Shown: piece by piece, positions 33,035-42,028 of the stretch
Position numbering within the stretch: the stretch's first letter is position 1
Layout of the letters: each line of letters opens with the position of its first letter
NCBI RefSeq assembly: GCF_025252405.1
Contig: NZ_CP104307.1
Span: forward strand, 2,108,001-2,172,000
Length of the DNA: 64,000 nt
Reading direction: 5' to 3'
Source: Flavobacterium sp. TR2
GTDB lineage: Bacteria; Bacteroidota; Bacteroidia; Flavobacteriales; Flavobacteriaceae
Notes under the pieces: generated by a model
The model's database searches: none
Told to the model about the DNA's origin: nothing
What the model saw: only the letters and a program-made list of their open reading frames with translations
Position numbers and translations under genes: made by a program

Positions 33035-35333
33035 TCATAGAAATATTTATTTAAAGTATATCGCGCTGCTTTCCTTATTTTTTGTTTTAGGATGCAGCAA
33101 CACGAAATATCTTCCTGAGGGCGAATTGCTTTATACTGGCGGTTCTGTTACAGTAAAAGATTCGATCATGAAAAAGAAAGATCGAAAAGCGCTGGAAGCA
33201 GAATTGGAAGGACTGTTGCGTCCAAAACCGAACAAACAGTTTTTGGGGCTTCGACCTAAATTGCTGATATACAATCTTGCAGGAGAGCCTAAAAAAGATA
33301 AAGGAACACGATACTGGCTGCGCAACAAAGTTGGAGAACCGCCAGTGCTTTTCAGCCAAGTTGATTTGGATTATAATGCTTCGGTTTTACGAAATTTTAC
33401 AGAAAATAGAGGTTATTTTAAAACTCGTGTCAGCGCCGATTCGACTGTTCGAAATAAAAGGGTTACGGCAGAATATATTGTTACGCCAAGAAAACAGTAC
33501 ATCATAAAAAGCGTTACTTTTCCAGACGACTCCTTAAAAATGTCAAAAATTATTGCCAGAAGCCATAAAAGAAGTCTTCTTAAAGTTGGAAATCCATACG
33601 ATTTGGACATCATTAAAGCAGAAAGAGAAAGAATCGATGCCAGATTAAAAGAAAAAGGTTATTTCTATTTTAATCCAGATTATATTTTGGCAAAAGTAGA
33701 CAGCAGCAAAGGAGATCACGAAGTGCGAATCAGATTGGTGATAAAAGACGATACGCCTGTAAAAGCCTTAACTTCATACAAAATAGATAAAATCTTTGTG
33801 TACCCAAATTATTCGCTTGCCAATGATAGTGCGGTTTATAGAAAAAGAGATATAGTGCAGTATAAAGATTTTACTATAATTGATACAGCAGATACCTTTA
33901 AACCAAGAATTTACGATCGAACCATTTATTTCAAAAAAGGAGATGTTTACAACAGGAAAGACCATAATTTGACCTTAAACCGATTTGTGAATTTGGGGAC
34001 TTTCAGTTTTGTGAAGAACGAATTTAAACCGTCAGATTCTATTCCGAATGCTTTAGATTCGTATTACTATTTGACTCTTTTGTCAAAGAAATTCATAAGA
34101 GTTGAAGTTATCGGAAAAACGAACTCAGCAAGTTATACTGGTACAGAATTAAATCTGAATTGGAATAACCGAAACTTTTTGCGCGGTGCAGAATTGTTTA
34201 CAGCGTCAATTTTTGGAGGAGCCGATTTTCAGCTGGGCGGAGTAAATAGAGGAAAAAATATTTACAAACTAGGAGGCGAAGTAAGTTTAACTTGGCCAAG
34301 ATTTATAACCCCTTTTCATATTGAAGGAAATAGCGAATATGTGCCAAGAACTAGAGCAACTTTGCGTTACGAATACCAAAAAAGGACACAATTGTATGCT
34401 TTAAACTCTTTTAATACTTCTTTCGGTTATATGTGGAAAGAAAACATTCGCAAAGAACATCAATTGAATGTAATTGATGTGACTTATGTAAGCCCAAATC
34501 ATGTTACGCCAGAATATTTAGCAGATGTTGATAAAGATCCAGCCTTAGGAAAAGTAATCGAAAAGCAACTTGTTTTTGGTCCAACGTACAATTACACGTA
34601 TACCAACACGATGCAGAAGCGTAAAAAGAATACGATCTATTTTAATGGCGAATTAGATTTGGCCGGAAACCTAACAGGACTGCTTACAGGAGCAAATATC
34701 AAGAAAAACGACACCATAAAAATCTTCGATGTTCCCTTTAGCCAATATGTAAAAATCAGATCCGATTTTAGGCATTATTTAAAATTAGGTAAAGAAAGCG
34801 AGTTAGCCAGCAGATTGATTGTCGGTGCCGGTTTTGCTTATGGAAATTCGAGAACACTTCCAGCATCTAAGCAGTTTGTAGTAGGAGGAACGAACAGTAT
34901 TAGGGCTTTTAGAGCGAGAACTTTAGGGCCAGGTAGTTATGTTGTTCCGACAGAAACTAGTGATAATTATACGCCAGACCAATCTGCCGACTTAAAATTA
35001 GAATTCAATACCGAGTATCGCGCTAAACTTTTTAGTATTGTAAGAGGTGCTGTGTTTTTAGATGCGGGAAATATTTGGCTTTTGCACGCCGATCCTAACA
35101 AACCTGGAGCAGAGATTTCAAAAGATTTTATGAAAGAAATTGCCGTTGGTGCGGGAGTAGGTTTGCGCTTCGATTTATCCTTTTTAGTTTTAAGAACCGA
35201 TTTAGCCATTCCGCTTCGAAATCCTGCATTGCCAGACGGACAAAGATGGGTAATTGACGATATTAATTTCGGAAGCAGTTCTTGGAGAAAAGACAACCTG
35301 ATTTTGAATATTGCTATAGGTTATCCGTTCTAG
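33018..35333 (+). CDS. tamL: BamA/TamA-family outer-membrane lipoprotein (TamL-type)
   Basis: The 771-residue protein has a lipoprotein signal with lipobox VLGC, POTRA-type repeats in the first half (VTAEYIVTPRKQYIIKSVTFPD; IDARLKEKGYFYFNPDYIL) and an Omp85 barrel. The barrel contains the conserved VVGGTNSIRAFRARTLGPG and a C-terminal strand ILNIAIGYPF. Bacteroidota have lipidated TamA relatives called TamL that partner TamB. I use ATG 33018, which gives MSKRHNHRNIYLKYIALLSL, a normal signal peptide; the in-frame TTG nine bases earlier is unlikely. The first 17 bases overlap the end of tamB. Confidence 0.92.
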   Translation: MSKRHNHRNIYLKYIALLSLFFVLGCSNTKYLPEGELLYTGGSVTVKDSIMKKKDRKALEAELEGLLRPKPNKQFLGLRPKLLIYNLAGEPKKDKGTRYWLRNKVGEPPVLFSQVDLDYNASVLRNFTENRGYFKTRVSADSTVRNKRVTAEYIVTPRKQYIIKSVTFPDDSLKMSKIIARSHKRSLLKVGNPYDLDIIKAERERIDARLKEKGYFYFNPDYILAKVDSSKGDHEVRIRLVIKDDTPVKALTSYKIDKIFVYPNYSLANDSAVYRKRDIVQYKDFTIIDTADTFKPRIYDRTIYFKKGDVYNRKDHNLTLNRFVNLGTFSFVKNEFKPSDSIPNALDSYYYLTLLSKKFIRVEVIGKTNSASYTGTELNLNWNNRNFLRGAELFTASIFGGADFQLGGVNRGKNIYKLGGEVSLTWPRFITPFHIEGNSEYVPRTRATLRYEYQKRTQLYALNSFNTSFGYMWKENIRKEHQLNVIDVTYVSPNHVTPEYLADVDKDPALGKVIEKQLVFGPTYNYTYTNTMQKRKKNTIYFNGELDLAGNLTGLLTGANIKKNDTIKIFDVPFSQYVKIRSDFRHYLKLGKESELASRLIVGAGFAYGNSRTLPASKQFVVGGTNSIRAFRARTLGPGSYVVPTETSDNYTPDQSADLKLEFNTEYRAKLFSIVRGAVFLDAGNIWLLHADPNKPGAEISKDFMKEIAVGAGVGLRFDLSFLVLRTDLAIPLRNPALPDGQRWVIDDINFGSSSWRKDNLILNIAIGYPF

Positions 35334-35346
35334 TTTTTGTTTTTTC

Positions 35347-35474
35347 TAGCTACGAATTCACGAATTTTCGCTAATCAATGCAGATACTTTTAATTTGAAT
35401 TCACAAATTAAATTTGTGAAAAAGAAAAAAATAATAGACAACGAGAATATTGAAAATTCGTGAATTCGTGGCTA
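35347..35474. repeat. Inverted repeat, CACGAATTCACGAATT family
   Basis: The arms 35347-35369 and 35452-35474 are 23 bases long with one mismatch and contain CGAATTCACGAATTTTC and its inverse. An inner hairpin TTCACAAAT/ATTTGTGAA lies near 35400-35420. A related pair flanks 43290-43333. It lies between tamL and the DUF4230 gene. Confidence 0.65.
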
Positions 35475-35544
35475 AAAAAAGAAATAATTTCATGGCTAAA
35501 AAAAGAAAAAAATGAAGTAAATTGGTCTAAAATATTTTATTAGA

Positions 35545-36174
35545 ATGCAAAACTTGATCAAAAGAATTATAGGTATTGGAGTTATTGTTTTAATAATTGT
35601 TCTGGGATTTAAATATTGCCAGTTCAAAAAAGACGATGACACAGATATTCAATATAATACCAATTTAATTCAGCAGCAGATTCTTAATGTTGGTAAATTG
35701 GTCGTTACCGAAGGGCATTTCTCAGAGGTCATTACCTACAAAAATCAGCAGAAATATTTGATGGACATGATTTCTTTTGAGAAAAAAGCGCTAATCGTTG
35801 TCAACGCAAATGTGACTGTTGCTTACGATTTGCATCAAATGAAATATGATATTGATGAGAAAAACAAAACCATCACGATTTTAAATATTCCAAAAGAAGA
35901 AATCACGATAAACCCAGATATTCAGTTTTACGATGTTGAGCAAAGTAAACTGAATCCGTTTACGGGAGACGATTACAATAAAATCAATAAATCGGTAAAA
36001 GCCAATCTGGCAAAGAAAATCGAGAAGTCTACCCTAAAAACCAACGCTCAAAATAGACTGATAAGCGAATTGTCTAAGATTTTAATCATGACCAATTCAA
36101 TGGGATGGAAACTGCAATACAATGGAAAAACTATTGAATCTGAAACTGAATTGACTCAGGATTTGAAGCTGTAG
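35545..36174 (+). CDS. DUF4230 membrane-anchored protein
   Basis: The 209-residue protein has one N-terminal membrane helix (IIGIGVIVLIIVLGFKYC) and a periplasmic domain with KLVVTEGHFSEVITYKN, KKALIVVNANVTVAYDLHQM and KTITILNIPKEEITINPDIQFYDVEQS. This pattern is that of DUF4230, widespread and uncharacterised. It follows tamBL on the same strand, but a repeat element of about 210 bases separates them, so a separate promoter is likely. Confidence 0.88.
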   Translation: MQNLIKRIIGIGVIVLIIVLGFKYCQFKKDDDTDIQYNTNLIQQQILNVGKLVVTEGHFSEVITYKNQQKYLMDMISFEKKALIVVNANVTVAYDLHQMKYDIDEKNKTITILNIPKEEITINPDIQFYDVEQSKLNPFTGDDYNKINKSVKANLAKKIEKSTLKTNAQNRLISELSKILIMTNSMGWKLQYNGKTIESETELTQDLKL

Positions 36175-36248
36175 TTTTTTTTAAGGTTCAAAGTGGCAGA
36201 GGTTCAAAGTGGCATAGGTTTTTTGCCAGAGATTAAAGGATTAAAATG

Positions 36249-36297
36249 ATTTTTTGAATAGCCTCCTGCTTTAGCTGGAGGCTATTCAAAAAAAAAA
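36249..36297. terminator. Strong bidirectional hairpin (CTTTAGCTGGAGG repeat)
   Basis: TTTTGAATAGCCTCC and GGAGGCTATTCAAAA form a 15-bp or longer perfect stem around TGCTTTAGCT, with A-rich and T-rich flanks. It sits between the convergent DUF4230 and hydroxylase genes. The loop resembles the GCTTTAGCTGG repeats near 24530 and 24630. Confidence 0.75.
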
Positions 36298-36326
36298 ACT
36301 TTGTGTCTTAGTGCCTTTGTGGCAAA

Positions 36327-38084
36327 TTAGGCAAAAGAACTGTCAAAAATCAAATCCAATCCGCCAGAAATTAAATGCGCAACCTCAGGACGTCTTTCTT
36401 TCAATTGATCCAGATAAACCAAAACTTCCTGCAAAAGCTGTTTTTCGTCAGAATCCTTCAGAAGTTCTGTGATTTCGACAGCTAAAAGCCAATCGTTTGA
36501 ATGATTGTTTTTTAGTTTTTCAAAAACAGATTTTAGTGCTGTTTTATCACTTTTATTTATTCTAATAGCTCTAACGGCTACGTATAAATTTTCTAATTCG
36601 TCACGCTCTTCAGTATGTTTCGCTTTGATTGTTTTTGTTGAAGGAACAATATTAATTAAGTCAAAACTATTCACGTCAGCTGGGCCTGAGAAAGCAGAAA
36701 TCACTTTTTTGCCAATTGCCATATCATAATTGCCCCATTCAGGCTGAAACAAAACAGTCTCGCCATGAGTTACGGTGCAATTTCTAAAACTGATTAAAAT
36801 AATTTCTCCGTGAAGATTTCTAGATCCCGTAATGATTTCGCCTTCAACAATAATGTTGCCTTCAAATTCCAGTTTTACAGTTTCATTTTCTACAATGCTG
36901 TAAGCCTGTAAGTCTTTCGGACTCATATCTTCAATTGCCAGATTAAACCCTTTCAGTTTCCCAATCGGGCTGCCAAACCCGTGCGGATGCGTTAAAGTTC
37001 CGTGTCCGACCAATTCTTTTTCGCGGTAAGCCAAAGCAGTTTTACCTGTAGTCTGGATGTAAACTGGTTTTCCTTCTTCTTCGATAACATTGGTAAAAAC
37101 TCCAGAAATCTGAAGACCAGTGCTTAATTCAATAGTTCCCAAAGCATTTGAATGAATCAGTTTTTGAATTCCAGAAAGGCCTCCTGTTCGTAAAGCCATT
37201 TTGTTGGCAAACTCTTCTAAGATCAAACTCAAATGCGAAAAAGTTGGCGTTACATAAAGCTGGGGCTGCAACTGCGTAATATCGAAATTCTGATTAGCAG
37301 CCGAAATATCATAAGGTATTTTCTTTACATTATCGGTCATACAGTGGGCGCTTTCGCCAATCGAAGAAAGCAGTCCCGCGCCATATATTTTTGGGTTTTC
37401 AACAGTTCCAATCAAACCGTACTCGACAGTCCACCAATGCAAATTTCTGATTTGAGCCATTTCAGACAATTCGCCCATATCATTTTGTAAATCGGCAACA
37501 GCTTTTTCGGCTTCATCGATTTTTTCTTGCGGCGTGTCTTCGGCTTCCTTTAAAATTGAAAGCAGACGAATTGCTTCATACATTTGATAATCTTTATGAG
37601 AAGAAATGGCTTTGCACCCAATTTCGCCAAAACGTCTTAAATATTCAGCATATTCTGGATTGGCAATAATAGGAGCGTGGCCTGCACCTTCGTGAATGAT
37701 GTCTGGGGCAGGAGTATATTCAATATGTTCCAATTGACGAATGTCTGAAGCAATAACCAAAACATTATAGGCCTGAAACTCCATAAAAGCATTTGGCGGA
37801 ATAAAACCGTCAACAGCAACCGCTGCCCAGCCAATTTCGCTAAGGATTCGGTTCATGCCGTACATACTCGGAATAGAGTCTATTTCGATACCGGTTTTGC
37901 GCAAGCCTTCCAGATAAGAATCGTGCGCAACTTTAGAAAGATAATCTACGTTTTTGCGCATTACATATCGCCAAACCGCCTGATTGATAGGAGTGTAATC
38001 ACTATAATCTTGAGGTTTAATAAATTGCTGTAAATGTTTAGGCAATCGCTCTAATAACGGATTGGTTTCAATATTTGGATTCAT
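36327..38084 (-). CDS. Aromatic amino acid hydroxylase with long C-terminal extension
   Basis: The 585-residue protein has a pterin-dependent hydroxylase core (about residues 30-330) with the iron ligands in HEGAGH (residues about 131-136) and WWTVEYGLIG (Glu). It probably converts phenylalanine to tyrosine, or a related aromatic substrate. Compared with bacterial phenylalanine hydroxylases of about 260-300 residues it has an insert of about 45 residues between the iron-ligand motifs, rich in Glu and Lys, and about 250 extra C-terminal residues (beta-rich, then helical) with no motif I recognise. It is monocistronic. Confidence 0.9.
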   Translation of the reverse strand: MNPNIETNPLLERLPKHLQQFIKPQDYSDYTPINQAVWRYVMRKNVDYLSKVAHDSYLEGLRKTGIEIDSIPSMYGMNRILSEIGWAAVAVDGFIPPNAFMEFQAYNVLVIASDIRQLEHIEYTPAPDIIHEGAGHAPIIANPEYAEYLRRFGEIGCKAISSHKDYQMYEAIRLLSILKEAEDTPQEKIDEAEKAVADLQNDMGELSEMAQIRNLHWWTVEYGLIGTVENPKIYGAGLLSSIGESAHCMTDNVKKIPYDISAANQNFDITQLQPQLYVTPTFSHLSLILEEFANKMALRTGGLSGIQKLIHSNALGTIELSTGLQISGVFTNVIEEEGKPVYIQTTGKTALAYREKELVGHGTLTHPHGFGSPIGKLKGFNLAIEDMSPKDLQAYSIVENETVKLEFEGNIIVEGEIITGSRNLHGEIILISFRNCTVTHGETVLFQPEWGNYDMAIGKKVISAFSGPADVNSFDLINIVPSTKTIKAKHTEERDELENLYVAVRAIRINKSDKTALKSVFEKLKNNHSNDWLLAVEITELLKDSDEKQLLQEVLVYLDQLKERRPEVAHLISGGLDLIFDSSFA

Positions 38085-38222
38085 TTCGAAAACGTTGTAG
38101 ATTAAAATGTAAAATTACGAATTTGCGACTCGATTTTTTATCATCCATCACAAAATTTTTATTCGAAATTGAGTTTTATTGCATTTTTGTAGATTTTTAA
38201 AGAGCTGAAATGAAATAGAATT

Positions 38223-38666
38223 TTAGCAGTCGTTATTTTCGAAACTTACTTTTTCCATCGTTTGTTCATAGTTTTCCATCTCTTTTTTGGTCATTGAAGT
38301 TTCTTTTACTTCTATTTTTAGCTGCTTTTTAGCATCTGGGCTAATCCATAAACCAGAAAAAGTATTTCCTAATTTCTTTAAAATTAAAACACCGCTAAAA
38401 CCATGTTCAACCATGACAAATTCATTTTCAACCTTCTTATTTTGGGTAGGATAAAGCTGAATCCATTTGTTCGACTTATAGCGATACATTGCAATATAGT
38501 CTAAATCGGCAGTGCATTGATTTTCTTGCGTCTTAATGTAAATGGTTACAGGAGTTTTTCCATCAACAGTTCCTTTGTATAAATTAGAAGCCGACGTTTG
38601 AGATTGCGCTGCTAATTGATTTAAAAAGGAGAAACAGATTGCAATAAAGAAAATTACTTTTTTCAT
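38223..38666 (-). CDS. Small secreted protein of unknown function
   Basis: The 147-residue protein has a signal peptide (IFFIAICFSFLNQLAAQ), then a beta-rich domain with LYKGTVDGKTPVTIYIKTQE, a single Cys (ENQCTADLDYIAMY) and FSGLWISPDAKKQLKIEVKE, and a last residue pair DC. The fold looks like a small periplasmic or surface domain. It sits between the hydroxylase and truncated haemoglobin genes on the same strand, with gaps of 138 and 75 bases. The function is unknown. Confidence 0.7.
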   Translation of the reverse strand: MKKVIFFIAICFSFLNQLAAQSQTSASNLYKGTVDGKTPVTIYIKTQENQCTADLDYIAMYRYKSNKWIQLYPTQNKKVENEFVMVEHGFSGVLILKKLGNTFSGLWISPDAKKQLKIEVKETSMTKKEMENYEQTMEKVSFENNDC

Positions 38667-38741
38667 AAATAAAAGAATATAGATTTGGTTTAATTCATTG
38701 AATCAAATATAAAATTCTGCTTTTTATTTGAAAGAAATTTT

Positions 38742-39152
38742 TTAAGATTTTTTTACTGCATTTCTCATCTCATTTTCTGCATTTCTAAAATATTCAATTT
38801 TATGGCTAAACATAAATGCCATATTGGTAGCGCGCATTTTAGCTTCTTCAGTTATGGGTCCCGCAAATTGCGAATCGATTGTTGAATTAAAAATAGCAAT
38901 CCAACGGTCAAAGTGGGTTTTGTCTACAGGTAGCTGTTTATGCGGAGGAAAAGGTGTTCCAGAATAAGCGCGGACATCAAATAGAATGGTTTGCCAGAAA
39001 TTGTACATTTTTTGCAGATGAGGTTCCCAGCGATCTTGCAATTTATCATTAAATATCGGCCCGATTAAATCGTCTTTTCTAACATTTGCATAAAAGCTGT
39101 TAACCATTTGCTGAATGTCTTCTATTGTCGAAATATCTTTTAAAGCTGTCAT
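38742..39152 (-). CDS. Group III truncated haemoglobin
   Basis: The 136-residue protein matches group III truncated globins: IQQMVNSFYANVRKDDLIGPIFNDKLQDRWEPHLQKMYNFW with the B-helix Tyr (FYANV), the FW pair and FPPHKQLPVDKTHFDRWIAIF containing the proximal His region. These haem proteins bind oxygen or nitric oxide; the usual proposal is a redox or NO-related role. No oxidase or NO reductase gene is next to it. It appears to be a single gene. Confidence 0.92.
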   Translation of the reverse strand: MTALKDISTIEDIQQMVNSFYANVRKDDLIGPIFNDKLQDRWEPHLQKMYNFWQTILFDVRAYSGTPFPPHKQLPVDKTHFDRWIAIFNSTIDSQFAGPITEEAKMRATNMAFMFSHKIEYFRNAENEMRNAVKKS

Positions 39153-39528
39153 TTTATTGAATTTTAAGTAAACTGCAAAAATACAATATATCTTTCTTTT
39201 ACCTTCCTGATAATTGTCATATGCCCTTTAGTTGCTCGGCAAAATCGCATTTTGTAAGGAATTGTATAGATTTTTTATTTTATGATAAGTTATTTCGGTT
39301 TTAATAGGTAAGTTTTTTATGATTTTTAATTTTTTAAAATATTGTTTTTCAGTGATTTGAAAAACAATAAGATGAGTTTTTGTTATATCGATTTTTTTAA
39401 TTTGATGTGTATTTGTAAAGTTAAAAAAATGAGAATGTTGTAAAAATACTCATAATATTGTGCTGTTTTAGTAAAATAAAACTGAATAAATAAGAAAAAA
39501 CTAATTATCAAACCAAAACCACAAAAGA
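39153..39528. promoter_or_regulatory. AT-rich regulatory region of the GH30 gene with an inverted repeat
   Basis: The 376-base divergent gap contains ATTGTTTTTCA (39341-39351) and TGAAAAACAAT (39358-39368), a perfect 11-bp inverted repeat with a 6-base spacer, about 160 bases before the GH30 start. It looks like a transcription-factor site. No exact TAnnTTTG box for the plus-strand gene was found. Confidence 0.45.
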
Positions 39529-41946
39529 ATGCACAAAACTACTCAAACACCTACAATTCGGGTAAGTAAAGCGTTGAAACTATTATGTTGCAGTACGCTT
39601 TTATTCATGAACAGCTTAAATGCTCAGACGGTAACTCCTTGGATGACCACTGGAGATCAAACTAAATTGTTGCAGCAGCAGGCAACTGTAAGTTTCGGAA
39701 CCAATTCGGGAACCAATCCTTCCACTGTAACAGTAAATGCTGGAACAACCTATCAGACTATGGACGGATTCGGTTATACTCTTACCGAAGGAAGCTGCGA
39801 AGTTATTTCCGGAATGGCAGCAACGCAGCAAAACCAACTGCTGAATGATTTGTACAATCCAACGACGGGATTAAATGCAAGTGTTGTTCGTATCAGTATT
39901 GGAGCTTCAGATTTAAGCAGTTCTTCTTACAGCTATAACGAAACTTCGAGAGACACCAATATGAATAATTTTAGTTTGAACGGACCTGATTTAACTTATT
40001 TAGTTCCAATCATTAAAAAAATCTTACTGATTAATCCTAACATCAAAATCCTGGCAACACCTTGGTCTGCACCAAGATGGATGAAAACTAATGGTTCTTG
40101 GGTTGGAGGCTCTCTACAGACGCAATATTATGCAGCCTATGCGAAATACTTCGTAAAATATTTTGATGCGATGAAAGCACAAGGTATTAATATTTGGGCA
40201 ATTACACCGCAAAACGAGCCAGAAAATCCAAACAACGAACCAAGTATGCTGATGAATTCTACAGAGCAGAAGAATTTCATCAATCAACAGCTTGGGCCTC
40301 AAATGGCAGCAGCCGGTTATGGAAACATTAAAATTATTGCTTTTGATCACAATTGTGATAATACGGCATACCCAATTGATGTTTTAAATAATAGTTCTTA
40401 TGTTGATGGAGCTGCATTTCACTTGTATTTAGGAAATATCTCCGCAATGTCAACGGTAAAAACTCAAACCAATAAAAACGTTTATTTTACAGAACAATAC
40501 ACGGGTTCGGGCGGAAGCTTTAGCGGAGATTTTGGCTGGCATATGCAAAACGTAGTGATTGGAAGCACAAATAACTGGTCTAAAACAGTTTTAGAATGGA
40601 ATGCGGCAAACAATTCAAGTTTAGGGCCTCGTACTCCTGGCGGATGCACCACGTGTCTAGGCGCGATTACAGTTAACAATAGCACAAGTTATACTAAAAA
40701 TGTAGCGTATTATATTATTGGCCAGATTTCTAAATACGTCAAGCCAGGCGCAGTACGAATTGCTTCTTCAAGTACAAGCGGCACTATTTCTTCAGTTGGT
40801 TTTAAAAATCCAGATGGTTCAACGGCACTTGTAATTTATAATTCGGGAGGATCATCCAATACGATAAAAGTAGTTTCAGGATCGTCAGCGTTTAATTATG
40901 CAGTTCCAGCATCTTCGGCGGTTACTTTTACTTGGGGCGCATCAAATCCTGTTGCGGTTACAGGAGTTAGCGTAAGCCCAACTTCGGCTACAATAACAGC
41001 AGGTCAGACTCAGCAATTGACAGCGACGGTTGCTCCGAGCAATGCTACAAATACGACTGTAAATTGGAGTTCTAGCAACACTGCCGTAGCAACAGTAAAC
41101 TCAAACGGGTTGGTTTTAGCCATTGCTGCAGGAAACGCCACAATTACTGCGACTACTGTTGATGGGGCAAAAACAGCAACGAGCGCCATTACAGTAACAG
41201 CCGGCTCAACTGGTTTTCCAGGATACTACAATATTATTTCAAGAAATAGTAATAAAGGTTTAGATGTTGCCGATAATGCCACTGCAAGCGGAAGCAGAAT
41301 TCAGCAATATGATATAACAAATGGAGGGGGAAGCAACCAGCGTTGGAAGTTTGTTTCTGACGGAGGCGGTAATTACTACATCATCGTAAAATCGACAGGA
41401 ATGTATCTGGCTGTTGAAAACAATGGCACAGCTGATGGATTAAAAGTGCAGCAGAAAACTTTTTCATCTTCTAATGAATTTAAATGGACGGTAACGAGTT
41501 TAGGAACTGGATATTATAAAATTATAAATGTAAACAGCGGTAAATCGCTTGATGTTGAAAATGTTTCTACAGCAAATGGCGCCAATATTCAGGTTTGGGC
41601 TTATACTGGAGGCTTAAATCAGCAGTGGCAGTTGGTGCAAGTGGAGTCTTCTACAGCAAAAAGCGCTTTAGCAGTGCCGGCAGCGGCAGTTGAAAATACA
41701 AGTTTAAATGATATGACCATTTTTGTAAATGAAGCAGATGATTCTTTAAAAATTGACACGAATCATGAAGGAGATGCTGAGGTGCAGATTTTTAATATTA
41801 CGGGACAGCCAGTTTTGAAGAAAAATGTAAAATTTGTAAAAGGAAATCAAGCTGAAGTAGAGATTTCTCGATTGCCAAAAGGCGTTTATATTGTAAAAGT
41901 TAACGATAGTAAAGGTTCGTATTCGAAAAAAATCTTGAAGCAATAA
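39529..41946 (+). CDS. Secreted GH30 glycosidase with Big2, ricin and T9SS domains
   Basis: The 805-residue protein has a signal peptide, a GH30 catalytic domain (about 55-465) with FGYTLTEGSCEVI, the acid/base Glu in AITPQNEPE (about 229) and the nucleophile Glu in YFTEQYTG (about 321). A Big_2 immunoglobulin-like domain follows (about 478-560, VAVTGVSVSPTSATITAGQT), then a ricin-type beta-trefoil with QxW repeats (NQRW, FKW, NQQW; about 565-710) and a T9SS type A sorting domain ending KGSYSKKILKQ. It is exported through the gliding-linked type IX system and probably cuts a beta-glucan or glucosylceramide-type glycan. Confidence 0.92.
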   Translation: MHKTTQTPTIRVSKALKLLCCSTLLFMNSLNAQTVTPWMTTGDQTKLLQQQATVSFGTNSGTNPSTVTVNAGTTYQTMDGFGYTLTEGSCEVISGMAATQQNQLLNDLYNPTTGLNASVVRISIGASDLSSSSYSYNETSRDTNMNNFSLNGPDLTYLVPIIKKILLINPNIKILATPWSAPRWMKTNGSWVGGSLQTQYYAAYAKYFVKYFDAMKAQGINIWAITPQNEPENPNNEPSMLMNSTEQKNFINQQLGPQMAAAGYGNIKIIAFDHNCDNTAYPIDVLNNSSYVDGAAFHLYLGNISAMSTVKTQTNKNVYFTEQYTGSGGSFSGDFGWHMQNVVIGSTNNWSKTVLEWNAANNSSLGPRTPGGCTTCLGAITVNNSTSYTKNVAYYIIGQISKYVKPGAVRIASSSTSGTISSVGFKNPDGSTALVIYNSGGSSNTIKVVSGSSAFNYAVPASSAVTFTWGASNPVAVTGVSVSPTSATITAGQTQQLTATVAPSNATNTTVNWSSSNTAVATVNSNGLVLAIAAGNATITATTVDGAKTATSAITVTAGSTGFPGYYNIISRNSNKGLDVADNATASGSRIQQYDITNGGGSNQRWKFVSDGGGNYYIIVKSTGMYLAVENNGTADGLKVQQKTFSSSNEFKWTVTSLGTGYYKIINVNSGKSLDVENVSTANGANIQVWAYTGGLNQQWQLVQVESSTAKSALAVPAAAVENTSLNDMTIFVNEADDSLKIDTNHEGDAEVQIFNITGQPVLKKNVKFVKGNQAEVEISRLPKGVYIVKVNDSKGSYSKKILKQ

Positions 41947-41989
41947 TTACATCCACAATTCATTCAATTAGTAATTTGTATTGAATTTG

Positions 41990-42024
41990 AAAAGGCTGTC
42001 ATCCCATCTGACAGCCTTTGTTTT
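41990..42024. terminator. Terminator between convergent GH30 and ilvA genes
   Basis: AAAGGCTGTCA / TGACAGCCTTT (41991-42001, 42008-42018) is followed by TGTTTT. It ends the GH30 transcript and may also serve ilvA. Confidence 0.85.
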
Positions 42025-42028
42025 AATT

